A DNA stretch of 64,000 nucleotides from JBAJNN01 sp036881905 (GCA_036881905.1 JBAJNN010000003.1:1-64000), one strand, 5' to 3'; counted from the first letter of the stretch, positions 27,974 through 36,502 are shown. Translations and numbers: made by a program. Notes: generated by a model from the sequence alone, not told the origin.

Positions 27974-28346
27974 AAAAGCAGAGGCTATGCTCAAGCGATT
28001 TTCTCCCGACGCATGCGAGCAGCTGGAACGCAAAGTAGGCCCGCTCGCGCCGGAATTGGTTGACCGGTTGGTCCAGGCTCTTTACGACGATCTTTATCAA
28101 AGAAAAATATTGACGATCAGGGAGCGGCATATCGCAACCTTGTCGGCCTTGGTCGCCATGGGCGACACGCAGCCGCAACTGCGGTTTCAAATGTTGGCGG
28201 CGTTTCATCTGGGCTTTACACGTTCTGAAATTGAGGAAATTCTGATACAAAACTCGGTTTTTTCCGGTTTTTCAAGGGCAATGAACGCGGCTATTATTCT
28301 AAAGGAGGTTCATGACACTTATACGGCGTTAGAAAAGGAAGACTGA
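27942..28346 (+). CDS. Carboxymuconolactone decarboxylase-like (AhpD-fold) protein
   Basis: About 134 residues from the ATG at 27942, overlapping the HExxH gene by 32 bp; the frame is open from 27921 and later ATGs are possible. The CMD signature is clear: LTIRERHIATLSALVAMGD, QPQLRFQMLAAFHLGFTRSE and an IEEILIQNSVFSGFSRAMNA stretch. The AhpD CxxC redox pair is absent, so it is not a classic peroxidase. It may be an accessory or catalytic component of peptide modification; the reaction is unknown. The MFS gene begins 1 bp after its stop. Confidence 0.8.
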   Translation: MSKCMMRPLSEKAEAMLKRFSPDACEQLERKVGPLAPELVDRLVQALYDDLYQRKILTIRERHIATLSALVAMGDTQPQLRFQMLAAFHLGFTRSEIEEILIQNSVFSGFSRAMNAAIILKEVHDTYTALEKED

Positions 28347-28347
28347 A

Positions 28348-28650
28348 ATGGAGAGGCTTCCGGTTAAATTTTATCGGGTGCAATGTCTTTATCTCTTCTT
28401 GTCCGCCGCTCCCGATTCATTCTACCTCTATATGACACGATTTTTCACTGAAAACAATATTTCTGAAACTTACCTTGGAACAAGTTTAAGCCTGGCTTCG
28501 GTTGCAAGTTTTAGTCAATTATTGTTGAGTTCCTTATTAAATTTATCGGGGAAGGAAAGATTCTTTAGCATTGCGTTTCCTTGCGCGGCGGCGTTTATGA
28601 TCTGCGGCGCCGCTGTTATGAATCATGGGCAATCGCCGCGGGGCTGTTGA
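28348..28650 (+). CDS. MFS transporter, N-terminal fragment (frameshifted)
   Basis: 100 residues with ~3 membrane helices (CLYLFLSAAPDSFYLYM, LGTSLSLASVASFSQLLL, FFSIAFPCAAAFMICGAAV), then a frame change near 28618-28630, after which this frame quickly stops. The protein continues in the next frame. Together they make a ~410-residue 12-helix MFS exporter. No slippery run is visible at the junction, so this is a disrupted gene or a one-base assembly error. Confidence 0.6.
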   Translation: MERLPVKFYRVQCLYLFLSAAPDSFYLYMTRFFTENNISETYLGTSLSLASVASFSQLLLSSLLNLSGKERFFSIAFPCAAAFMICGAAVMNHGQSPRGC

Positions 28651-29594
28651 CGGTTACGGCATGTTGGCTTGCCGCCGGCGGGGTCTTTGCCGCGATGGCA
28701 AGCGTTACGCTGGTTCCACGGCTTGTGGCCGACGACCGGGCCAAAACGGCGTTTTCGCAAAAAACCGCCATATTTTCCCTTAAAGCCGTGATTGGGCCGA
28801 TGCTCGGCGGGTTTGTCATATCCATGTTCGGGGGACGGTTTTTTCTGGGTTTCGTTGGAGTCGGCCTTTCTCTCATAAGTTTAATCTTTATAAGAGAAAA
28901 ATTTGCTTTTTCACCAACAAATCCGCGAACCGATGAAAAATCCGTCAATGGCTTCAATCTGGTTTTTAAAATCAAAACCGAGCTTTGCGGTTCCATCATT
29001 TCCGTGGTCTTCAACCGTGTCTTCAATCCGTTCCTGATTTTAATTCTGCCCGTCCTCATCATGGGGCATTATAAAATGACGGCGTTTCAGGTCGGCCTGC
29101 TTCAGGCGACATTCGCCGCCGGCGTCCTCCTGGGCGGCGGCTTTGTCGTCGAGCGCGTGAACGCCCTGATCGGCATGCGCAACGCCATTGCGCTCGGCGG
29201 CGCGCTGATCGCTGTTGCAATCCTGGCCTATGCTTTGACGCCAACGCCGTTTTTCGCCCTGTATGGTCTGTATCAGTTCGTTGCCGGCATGGGGCTGGCT
29301 CTGTTCAACGTCAATGTCACCACGATCCGTTGCCTGGCGACGCCGTCTCCATACAGAACCAAAATGGAATCGGCCTTTCTTCTGATCTGCATGAGTTCCA
29401 TACCGGCCGGCCTGTGGCTGTTCGGCCATGTGCTCGTGAGGGGAAGTCTTTTTATGGCGTTGAGTCTGTGCGGCGTCATTCTTTTCCTCGCCGCTCTCGC
29501 CGTTCCCCATCTGTCGAAACTGGCCGTCATGGGGCAAGACGAGCTGGATGGCGCCTATCGAAGATTTTACCCGGATGCGTTCGCCGGGCTCTAA
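28581..29594 (+). CDS. MFS transporter, C-terminal part (frameshifted)
   Basis: The open frame is 337 residues, but true coding probably begins at SWAIAAGLLTV near 28623. About nine further hydrophobic helices are seen, including VIGPMLGGFVISMFGGRFFLG, typical of MFS exporters, and the AFQVGLLQATFAAGVLLGGG region. As the last gene of the peptide locus it is the natural candidate for export of, or immunity to, the mature peptide. Whether it works depends on whether the frameshift is real. Confidence 0.7.
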   Translation: MRGGVYDLRRRCYESWAIAAGLLTVTACWLAAGGVFAAMASVTLVPRLVADDRAKTAFSQKTAIFSLKAVIGPMLGGFVISMFGGRFFLGFVGVGLSLISLIFIREKFAFSPTNPRTDEKSVNGFNLVFKIKTELCGSIISVVFNRVFNPFLILILPVLIMGHYKMTAFQVGLLQATFAAGVLLGGGFVVERVNALIGMRNAIALGGALIAVAILAYALTPTPFFALYGLYQFVAGMGLALFNVNVTTIRCLATPSPYRTKMESAFLLICMSSIPAGLWLFGHVLVRGSLFMALSLCGVILFLAALAVPHLSKLAVMGQDELDGAYRRFYPDAFAGL

Positions 29595-29626
29595 CGTGCT
29601 CTGGCCCGTATTTTGCCGAGGGCCGA

Positions 29627-29654
29627 TTGACAAAATATCCCCGTTTTATAAAAG
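29627..29654 (+). promoter_or_regulatory. Candidate promoter of the D-glutamate operon
   Basis: An exact TTGACA (29627-29632) is followed by AT-rich TATAAAAG; the best -10 at 16 bp is TAAAAG (29649-29654). The start codon of the first gene is 35 bp downstream. The -10 is imperfect. Confidence 0.35.
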
Positions 29655-29688
29655 ATGAATTGATTCCTGTTACCGAAGATGACCATCG

Positions 29689-30690
29689 ATGATTGCAACG
29701 CCCTATCTTCTCTTCCTCGGCAATGCGCCGGACATGCTCGCGGTCAAGGTCGCCAAGGGCATTCGCGACTGGCGGCCGGAATATGCTCTCGGCCAGTTGC
29801 GCCTTGAGGGATGCAAGGCCGATCTCGGCCTGCCCGATCTGACGATCGCCGAAGCGGCGCGGCGCGGCGTCAAGACGCTGGTGATCGGCGGCGCCAATCG
29901 CGGCGGGGTGATTTTACCGGCTTGGAAATCCGTCCTGCGCGAGGCTCTGGCCGCCGGAATCGACATCGCCTCCGGTCTGCATCATCTGTTGCGCGACGAC
30001 GCCGATCTGACCGGCCTTGCAAAAAAGCATGGTCGCACCCTCCATGATGTGCGGGCGCCCTCCATGTCCTATCCCGTCGCCAACGGCAAAAAACGCCGCG
30101 GCAAAAGAATGCTCGCCGTCGGCACCGATTGCTCGGTCGGCAAGATGTATACCGGGCTTTGCCTGGAAAAGGCCATGCGCGAGAAGGGGCTGAAAGCGCA
30201 TTTTCGCGCCACCGGTCAGACCGGCATTCTGATTACCGGCTCCGGCGTGCCGCTCGATGCGGTCATCGCCGATTTCATGGCCGGAGCGGTCGAAACCCTG
30301 ACCCCCGATAACGACCCCGATCACTGGTACATTATCGAAGGGCAGGGAAGCTTGTTCCATGCCTCCTTTTCCGGCGTATCGCTGGCGTTGATCCACGGCG
30401 GTCAGCCGGATGCGCTGATTCTTTGTCATGTGCCGGACCGTGGGCATATGCGCGGCCTGCCGGATTATCCCCTGCCGAGTCTGGAGGCCTTGAGGGACAT
30501 TGCGCTTAAGCTTGCCCATATGGTTAATCCGGCCTGCAAGGCGGTCGGCGTCTCGCTCAATACTTCCGCGCTCGACGAAGACGCCGCGCTGACGTGGTGT
30601 CGCGACATCGAGGCGCGGTTGAATCTCCCCACGCTTGATCCCGTCCGCCACGGGGCGCACAGGCTGGCCGAAGCCCTGGAGGCGTTATGA
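29689..30690 (+). CDS. dgcN: DUF1611 family N-acetyltransferase DgcN (D-glutamate pathway)
   Basis: 333 residues of the DUF1611/NAD-dependent-like family with a Rossmann-type N-terminus (LFLGNAPDMLAVKVAKG) and a P-loop-like AVGTDCSVGKMYT (143-155). Then HFRATGQTGILITGSGVPLD and IEGQGSLFHASFSGV, the family landmarks. In studied marine bacteria DgcN acetylates D-glutamate and works with the racemase DgcA. dgcA overlaps its stop by 4 bp here, which supports the same role. The name rests on family and context. Confidence 0.85.
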   Translation: MIATPYLLFLGNAPDMLAVKVAKGIRDWRPEYALGQLRLEGCKADLGLPDLTIAEAARRGVKTLVIGGANRGGVILPAWKSVLREALAAGIDIASGLHHLLRDDADLTGLAKKHGRTLHDVRAPSMSYPVANGKKRRGKRMLAVGTDCSVGKMYTGLCLEKAMREKGLKAHFRATGQTGILITGSGVPLDAVIADFMAGAVETLTPDNDPDHWYIIEGQGSLFHASFSGVSLALIHGGQPDALILCHVPDRGHMRGLPDYPLPSLEALRDIALKLAHMVNPACKAVGVSLNTSALDEDAALTWCRDIEARLNLPTLDPVRHGAHRLAEALEAL

Positions 30691-31670
30691 GCGGCATGAC
30701 GATTAAGGCTTTTGAAGAGCGCTTCCCCGTTGCCGGTCGCTTTACCATTTCGCGCGAAAGCCGAACCGAAATTCGCGCGGTCACGGTGGAGCTTCACGAT
30801 GGCGAGGCGAGCGGGCGCGGCGAATGCATCCCCTATGCCCGCTATGGCGAAACCGTCGAGGGGGTCATCGAGGCCATTCACGACCTTAAAACGGATCTGG
30901 CGAACGGGCTTGACCGGGCCCGATTGCAATCGCGCTTGCCGGCGGGGGCGGCGCGCAATGGCGTCGATTGCGCATTTTGGGACCTTGAGGCCAAACGCGC
31001 GGGCAAGCCGGTCTGGTCCCTTGCCGGGTTGCAAAAGCCGCTGCCGGTAACCACCGCCTACACCATCTCGCTGGCGCCGCCGGAGAAGATGGCGCGTCAG
31101 GCGATGAAAAACGCCGCGCGACCGCTCCTCAAGGTCAAGCTCGGCCATGAGGGCGATCTGGAGCGCATCGAGGCGGTGAGGGGCGCATGTCGATCGACCA
31201 TCATCGTCGACGCCAATGAGGACTGGAGCGTCGAGCAGTATCTCGAACTGGCGCCGCAATTGCTTAAACTGGGCGTCGCCATGGTCGAGCAGCCTGTGCC
31301 CGCCGCCTGCGACGACGTATTGGCCGATATAGAGCGGCCATTGCCGATCTCAGCCGATGAAAGCTGTCATGATCGCGCTTCGCTGGCCCAGCTTGGCGGC
31401 AAATACGATCTGGTCAATATCAAGCTGGACAAGACTGGCGGGTTGACCGAGGCTTTGGCCATGAAGCGCCAAGCCGCGCGGGCCGGTTTCGCGATCATGG
31501 TCGGCTCGATGCTTTCGACCTCGCTGGCTATGGCGCCGGCCCTTCTGGTTGCGCAAAATGCCGATTATGTTGATCTCGACGGCCCGTTGCTTTTAGCCCG
31601 CGACCGCGCCGACGGGCTGAACTACCGCGGATCGCTCATCGATCCGCCATCGCAAAAGCTTTGGGGGTGA
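30687..31670 (+). CDS. dgcA: Enolase-superfamily epimerase/racemase DgcA (dipeptide epimerase family)
   Basis: 327 residues. Muconate-lactonising subgroup motifs: Lys149 and Lys151 in LKVKLG, metal ligands Asp175 (VDANEDW), Glu201 (VEQPVP) and Asp224 (SADESCHD), and Lys246 in NIKLDKTGG. The family includes L-Ala-D/L-Glu epimerases; paired with DgcN, it would racemise N-acetyl-D-glutamate to N-acetyl-L-glutamate. Start overlaps dgcN (ATGA). Muropeptide (L-Ala-D-Glu) epimerisation is the alternative role. Confidence 0.87.
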   Translation: MSGMTIKAFEERFPVAGRFTISRESRTEIRAVTVELHDGEASGRGECIPYARYGETVEGVIEAIHDLKTDLANGLDRARLQSRLPAGAARNGVDCAFWDLEAKRAGKPVWSLAGLQKPLPVTTAYTISLAPPEKMARQAMKNAARPLLKVKLGHEGDLERIEAVRGACRSTIIVDANEDWSVEQYLELAPQLLKLGVAMVEQPVPAACDDVLADIERPLPISADESCHDRASLAQLGGKYDLVNIKLDKTGGLTEALAMKRQAARAGFAIMVGSMLSTSLAMAPALLVAQNADYVDLDGPLLLARDRADGLNYRGSLIDPPSQKLWG

Positions 31671-31674
31671 CTGC

Positions 31675-32529
31675 ATGCGCGTCGTTTACGTCAATGGTGA
31701 TTATTTGCCGGAAAACCAGGCGAAAATCTCGATTTTCGACCGCGGTTTCCTGTTTGCCGACGCAGTCTATGAGGTGGTGTCGGTTCTTGAGGGTAAACTC
31801 GTCGATTTCCCCGGTCATATGGCGCGTCTGCGTCGTTCGTTGCAGGAACTCTCCATGAGCTTGCCGCTCAGTGATAAAGATTTGCTCGCCATTCATCGGA
31901 AACTGGTGGCATTGAACGCGCTCGATGAAGGGCTGGTCTATCTTCAAGTCTCGCGCGGCGCAGCCGATCGCGATTTCCTGTTCCTCGAGGAGGGGCTGGA
32001 GCCGACAGTGGTGCTGTTCACCCAAGCGAGGAAGATTATCGACGCCGCGCTCGCCGCGCGGGGTCAGCGTATCATGACCGTTCTCGACCATAGATGGCGA
32101 CGCTGCGACATCAAAACGGTGCAGCTGCTCTACCCTTCCTTGGCCAAGACGCTCGCCAATCGGCAGGGCGCCGATGATGTGTGGATGGTGCTGGACGGTT
32201 TTGTCACCGAAGGATCGTCGAACAACGCCTTTATCGTGCCTGACAGCAACAAAATCGTAACCCGCGATCTTTCCAACGAGATTCTCCATGGGGTTACGCG
32301 CCGTGCGGTCTTGAAATGCGCGCGCGAGCTTGGCATCAAGGTGGAAGAGCGCAAATTTACCGTCGAGGACGCCAAGACGGCGAGGGAGGCGTTTTCGACC
32401 TCGGCGACCGGCTTCGTCTGCCCGGTCGTACAAATCGACGACGCCATGATCGGCGACGGATCTCCCGGCCTGATCGCCTCCCAACTTCGTCAAATTTATA
32501 TCGATGAAAGCCGCGCCGCGGCGCTGTAA
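31675..32529 (+). CDS. dat: D-amino acid aminotransferase
   Basis: A 284-residue fold-type IV PLP enzyme. The Schiff-base Lys147 lies in RCDIKTVQLLYPSLAK, preceded by ISIFDRGFLFADAVYE and the RGAADRDF loop, and followed by EGSSNNAFIV and ILHGVTRR. It converts D-alanine/D-glutamate to keto acids. It follows dgcA after 4 bp, so the operon gives two exits for D-glutamate: acetylation/racemisation and transamination. Source of the D-Glu may be peptidoglycan. Confidence 0.93.
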   Translation: MRVVYVNGDYLPENQAKISIFDRGFLFADAVYEVVSVLEGKLVDFPGHMARLRRSLQELSMSLPLSDKDLLAIHRKLVALNALDEGLVYLQVSRGAADRDFLFLEEGLEPTVVLFTQARKIIDAALAARGQRIMTVLDHRWRRCDIKTVQLLYPSLAKTLANRQGADDVWMVLDGFVTEGSSNNAFIVPDSNKIVTRDLSNEILHGVTRRAVLKCARELGIKVEERKFTVEDAKTAREAFSTSATGFVCPVVQIDDAMIGDGSPGLIASQLRQIYIDESRAAAL

Positions 32530-32745
32530 GTGACCTGAATGCGTAATGGAAAAGTGAAGGGGCGGGTTTTGGCTTTTGGTCGGAATGGATGGTGAGTCCA
32601 GTTGAGCGAACAGTACGCCCACATCGCGCGCCATGTTGACGAGGGCGGGATCGTCGGAGAGCTTGCAATGACGGGAGCGAGGTGATCGCCTATAAGATTG
32701 CCATGGGTGAGGGGGACGAGCTTTTGCCGATTGCGACCCTTGCCG

Positions 32746-34032
32746 CTAGAATTTGTAGCGTTTTTTAACATGGGCGAATTGCCAGAGGTTGAGGGCCATT
32801 ATCGAAAGCCCGGTCGAAATGGCCGCGCCCAGCAAACCATAAAAGGGAACCAGGGCAAGATTGCCGAAGAAATTCAGCACGCATGCGGTAAGGACGGACC
32901 AAGCGATCAACGCCGCCCCGCCGTTGATGAACATCACATTGGTGCATGGGCCGATCATGGCGCTCGACAATTTCCCCAATGCGAGGAAAATGATGATGGA
33001 GAGGAAAATGCTCTTCCTCGGGATGGCGACCCACTGCGGCGCGAACGCGAAAACCAGCAAGAGAATCCCGAGGGCGAACACTGCCCATAGGGTCGATAGC
33101 GTTCTGGATAAATTGAACAGGTTTTTTGCATCCGGGCTTCGTTTTTCCTGGATGGATTTGGCGAAATCCGGAACGAAAATGGCGTTCACCGCCGATTTTC
33201 CAATGGCAATAAGCCCGACAATCGCCGTTATGATACCGTATTGGCCGATTGCGGCGTCATTGACATAATAGTGCAGGATCAGGACGTCTTCGCTCAACAT
33301 CAACGTATTCAGACCGGAAATCGCCAGAACCAGCATATGCTCGCGTTTTAGATTGAATCTGGTTTTTATAGCTGGATTTTCAAATAAATATGTTAATTTA
33401 TATCCATGGTTTTTAATAAAAAAATTCAAAATTATTAAAATAATTAGTAAATATAATAATTGTCCATATAAAAAAGATTTGGATGGATAAATATTACCAA
33501 TATAAAACATGGACACCGTAATGCCGACAGTCAGAACAGGTCGGATAATACCCTGCATCAACCGGCTCCATATGACCTTTCGATACCCCTCCAGAGTCGC
33601 TAAAAAGAGCGAAGAAAGAATCCCCACAGCGGAAACCGGGCAAGCCATTTTCAGGATAAAGGGGACGTCTCTACCGAACAAAGAGAGCGCAATCCATACC
33701 AAAACGCAAAAGGCAAGCAAAAGCAGCTGTGTCGAAAAAATGGCAAAGCCAAGCTGGACAATGTTTTCCGGGTCTTTTGCGATATTCCTGGTCAAGATTG
33801 CCGGCCATCCCAATGAAAAAACCATGGTCGGAATGGCGGCATAGGACCACAGAATCGTTAATTGCCCCAGAGCGGCATGCGAGATCGACTCCGCAATCGC
33901 TATATTTCTGACATTGACCAATATTACGCCGCAGATATTGATCGCTATAAGGAGCAATGCAGAGTTTCTAAACGACATATTTTTAGGGGCATTGGGCCGG
34001 TATTTCCAATCTCTGAAGGGTAAAACGTTCAT
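32746..34032 (-). CDS. Flippase of the polysaccharide transporter (MOP) superfamily
   Basis: A 428-residue membrane protein with about 12 hydrophobic helices and no other domain, of the Wzx-like oligosaccharide flippase type (SALLLIAINICGVILVNVRN at the start; GLLGAAISTGLSIMALNLWQ near the end). It lies 12 bp downstream of the nitroreductase, so in the same operon. The part encoded around 33360-33520 is strikingly AT-rich. Substrate unknown; export of a modified peptide or of a lipid-linked sugar are both possible. Confidence 0.82.
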   Translation of the reverse strand: MNVLPFRDWKYRPNAPKNMSFRNSALLLIAINICGVILVNVRNIAIAESISHAALGQLTILWSYAAIPTMVFSLGWPAILTRNIAKDPENIVQLGFAIFSTQLLLLAFCVLVWIALSLFGRDVPFILKMACPVSAVGILSSLFLATLEGYRKVIWSRLMQGIIRPVLTVGITVSMFYIGNIYPSKSFLYGQLLYLLIILIILNFFIKNHGYKLTYLFENPAIKTRFNLKREHMLVLAISGLNTLMLSEDVLILHYYVNDAAIGQYGIITAIVGLIAIGKSAVNAIFVPDFAKSIQEKRSPDAKNLFNLSRTLSTLWAVFALGILLLVFAFAPQWVAIPRKSIFLSIIIFLALGKLSSAMIGPCTNVMFINGGAALIAWSVLTACVLNFFGNLALVPFYGLLGAAISTGLSIMALNLWQFAHVKKRYKF

Positions 34033-34044
34033 CGGACCCGGTTC

Positions 34045-34935
34045 TCAATCATTATGCTTTGCAGTTTCGCCATCGCCCGTATTATGGAGTATCGCACATG
34101 GGGCTTCCCATAAATCAGGGTAGGCCGGCATGGCGCTTTGCCGGCGCACCCTTCCATCACTCGAGATGATGACGCCACCCGCCGGCGTATTCATTGCGAT
34201 GTAGGTCTGCTTCTTGCCGATGAGCCTGCCATAGGCGGCGAAAGGTTGCGAATTTCGGTCTCCAGCGCCGATCTCAGGCCAACCGAAGGCGAAAAGATAA
34301 ATCATGTCATCGTGCTCCGACGGCAAAGCGAGCATGTCTTGGGTGCGATCGTCGATAATGGCCGGCGTCAGAAAAACGCCGAGTCCGGTTCGGGTGCAAT
34401 GGAGACAGATATGCTGGCCGATTCGGCCCAGAGCCAGCAATCCGTCGCAATAGCTGGCCGGAGCATCGCAATCCGCCTTAACGCACAGCCACAAAACTGC
34501 TCCGGCTTTTCGCAACGGAAACTGCCCGATGCTGTTGGCGACGACTTGTTCCCGCTCCAGTTCCCCCTGTCTCTCCAGGGGTCCAGGGCCCGTTCGCGAA
34601 ATATCATACAGGGTGCCGACATCCCCCTGAAACTTGGCGATCCGCGCAGAAATGGCGGGCCGGGTGAATTCTGCCGATTTTGCCACGGCCTTTACAAGAT
34701 TGCCGAACACGTCACGGGACAAAGGTTCATCGCGGAAATTCCGCGTCGTGCGCCTCTTCATCGATACCGATCTGAGTTCGGCCAGTGGTGGCGTTTTTGC
34801 TGACAGTCGCCTGTTGTCCGGCGCATTTTCGTCGGAAATATCGGTGCCGCAGGCTCGGATATTGAGCCAGGCGAGCAGGCTCATATACCAGTTCGACCGG
34901 CACCATTGTTCGATATGCGCTTCCATATCGCGCAA
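34045..34935 (-). CDS. Nitroreductase family FMN-dependent oxidoreductase
   Basis: Up to 296 residues. The nitroreductase core starts at SMKRRTTRNFRDEPLSRDVF (~57-76) with the usual FMN-binding RRT-R motif, and ends with LGRIGQHICLHCTRTGLGVF and IYLFAFGWPE. Members of this family act as dehydrogenases in RiPP pathways (SagB type) as well as in detoxification. The N-terminal 57 residues overlap the HprK-like gene by 209 bp in another frame; starting at the internal ATG at 34764 would leave 239 residues and only a 38-bp overlap. No YcaO or cyclodehydratase is encoded nearby, so azoline oxidation is not supported. Confidence 0.8.
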   Translation of the reverse strand: MRDMEAHIEQWCRSNWYMSLLAWLNIRACGTDISDENAPDNRRLSAKTPPLAELRSVSMKRRTTRNFRDEPLSRDVFGNLVKAVAKSAEFTRPAISARIAKFQGDVGTLYDISRTGPGPLERQGELEREQVVANSIGQFPLRKAGAVLWLCVKADCDAPASYCDGLLALGRIGQHICLHCTRTGLGVFLTPAIIDDRTQDMLALPSEHDDMIYLFAFGWPEIGAGDRNSQPFAAYGRLIGKKQTYIAMNTPAGGVIISSDGRVRRQSAMPAYPDLWEAPCAILHNTGDGETAKHND

Positions 34936-35722
34936 TGTCGGCCAGGGTGCGGGTGGTTGTTGCTGTTGTCGAGCCGAAAGCCCGATTATGCCGGAACAGG
35001 CAATACAGTGCGATCAAGGGATCATCGATTGGCGTTACCTTAGGTTCGGCGAGGCCCTTGATATGGACCAGCTCGACGATCCGCCCGATGGGGCTTAAGG
35101 GACCTGTCTTAATTGTGGTCCGCATCTCATTTACTGACATGGGTTTTTTGGTCAAGCGGCCATTGTGTTTGCCGCAACGGACCAGAGGCGCGCGCAGGAG
35201 CGGCCAAGCCATTTTCGACCAATTCTCGATCGCCGAAGTTTCGTCGGATAAGAGACGCCACCCGCTCCTTTGGCAGAGATGCAAAGATACCGTTGTCTTG
35301 CCGCTTTCTCTTTCCCCCAATAGCAAAGTTGCACGCCCGGTATCGGGGTTGAACACGCATCCGCCATGCAAGGCGCTGTAGCGATCGCGCAGCTGAGGCA
35401 AGCAATAGGGAAGGAGCACCGGGTCTGGGTGACGCCACTTCGCCCAGCGCCCGCCCCAGTTGCGGATGTCAACGCCGAGATCCTGGCACCGCCCGGGCGG
35501 CTGGCAGCGAAAGAGATAACGAAAGCGGTCCTTTTCAAGGGGCTCTCTCAGCCGCACGATAAAGTCCGGGGAGCGCTCCTCCGGCGGTCTTCTGTGGATA
35601 TAGAGGTGATGGTCGATATGGGCCTTGGTCCGACGGCAGGCGCTCTCAAGCTGTACCCGCAAACCAAGAGTGTCGAAATGGGATATATCCGAATCGACGT
35701 TTTTGCCGACAGCCTGCTTCAT
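34727..35722 (-). CDS. HprK-like P-loop kinase/phosphorylase domain protein
   Basis: 331 residues. The C-terminal HPr-kinase-like fold has Walker A LLGERESGKTTVS (134-146) and the second acidic motif WRLLSDETSAI (156-165). Upstream ~100 residues are variable. HprK-like proteins occur in RiPP clusters, for example phosphorylating lasso precursor tails, and in other peptide-modifying systems. The start overlaps the oxygenase gene stop by ATGA; the C-terminal ~70 residues overlap the nitroreductase frame. No PTS phosphocarrier is encoded nearby. Confidence 0.75.
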   Translation of the reverse strand: MKQAVGKNVDSDISHFDTLGLRVQLESACRRTKAHIDHHLYIHRRPPEERSPDFIVRLREPLEKDRFRYLFRCQPPGRCQDLGVDIRNWGGRWAKWRHPDPVLLPYCLPQLRDRYSALHGGCVFNPDTGRATLLLGERESGKTTVSLHLCQRSGWRLLSDETSAIENWSKMAWPLLRAPLVRCGKHNGRLTKKPMSVNEMRTTIKTGPLSPIGRIVELVHIKGLAEPKVTPIDDPLIALYCLFRHNRAFGSTTATTTRTLADIARYGSAYRTMVPVELVYEPARLAQYPSLRHRYFRRKCAGQQATVSKNATTGRTQIGIDEEAHDAEFPR

Positions 35723-36384
35723 CGGACCATTTCCATCTGACGCCGGGTTTCTTCAGGATCGCGAAACGAAAATGTCATATTCATTCGCATGCGACTTGGG
35801 TGTGAGAGATCGAAATGGGGCCGGTTGGATTTATGGAAGATCGACGGATTGAACAGGATCGCCCGGTTGAACCGGTAAGGTATGACCACCGGCGCCTGCC
35901 TAGCATGTTCCCCGACATAGGCCCTAGACGCCTCTCCCGATGCCAGATACGCGCTGAACGGCATATCAGCGGGCCGCCGCGCATCGTAAAGCACCAACCC
36001 GCCGGTCTCACGGTCGAGATTATACCGATCGGGCGTCAACCAATAGGTGATCGTCAAATCGCCGAAATCGGCATGGACGTTGCCGTCGGTATTTTTCGCA
36101 TATAAAAGCGCCCAGTACTCCGCCAGACGGTATTGACGGCCGAAATTTCTCCTTATTGGCGTTTCCAGGGCCTCAACAACCCTCACCGCCATATCCGTTT
36201 TCGGCCTTGTATTATGCAAATGCTTTGAGATGGGATTTTTAAGTCTCCACATCTGGTTGCGAATCAACTCGTCCTGAAGACGAATCGCACCCTGCCGCGT
36301 CATGAAATCGTCAATGACGACGTGTGAATCGCCTGATTTCCAGTATTCACGCGACACCTTGTTCCAATCGATATGCTCAAACAT
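35719..36384 (-). CDS. 2-oxoglutarate/Fe(II)-dependent oxygenase (prolyl 4-hydroxylase-like)
   Basis: 221 residues. The Fe(II) facial triad is His104 and Asp106 (GNVHADFGDL) and His184 (LFNPSIFHKSNRPHF); an Arg for 2-oxoglutarate follows (RMRMNMTFSFR, ~198-200). A TYWLTP-GGLVLYD jelly-roll core lies between. It would hydroxylate a peptide or protein; given the operon, the 158-residue protein or its products are the first candidates (inference). Confidence 0.85.
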   Translation of the reverse strand: MFEHIDWNKVSREYWKSGDSHVVIDDFMTRQGAIRLQDELIRNQMWRLKNPISKHLHNTRPKTDMAVRVVEALETPIRRNFGRQYRLAEYWALLYAKNTDGNVHADFGDLTITYWLTPDRYNLDRETGGLVLYDARRPADMPFSAYLASGEASRAYVGEHARQAPVVIPYRFNRAILFNPSIFHKSNRPHFDLSHPSRMRMNMTFSFRDPEETRRQMEMVR

Positions 36385-36470
36385 CGAAAGATTGCGGATG
36401 ATAGCCGGTCACCATAGAGAAGTCACTCTTGCCCACGCTTCTCTCAAATCAGCGCTCGGACCGGACCCAT

Positions 36471-36496
36471 CGGGCAACGACGGATGCCGTTGCCCG
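36471..36496. other. 9-bp perfect hairpin between the first two genes of the minus-strand operon
   Basis: CGGGCAACG (36471-36479), an 8-nt loop, CGTTGCCCG (36488-36496). It lies 7 bp after the stop of the 158-residue gene. No T-run on either strand, so it is likelier an mRNA-stabilising or processing hairpin than a terminator. Confidence 0.6.
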
Positions 36497-36502
36497 AGAA
36501 CA

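Noticed and set aside
34045..34935. Azoline dehydrogenase (SagB) of a thiazole/oxazole peptide pathway
   Set aside because: No YcaO or E1-like cyclodehydratase is encoded nearby, so only a general nitroreductase call is supported.
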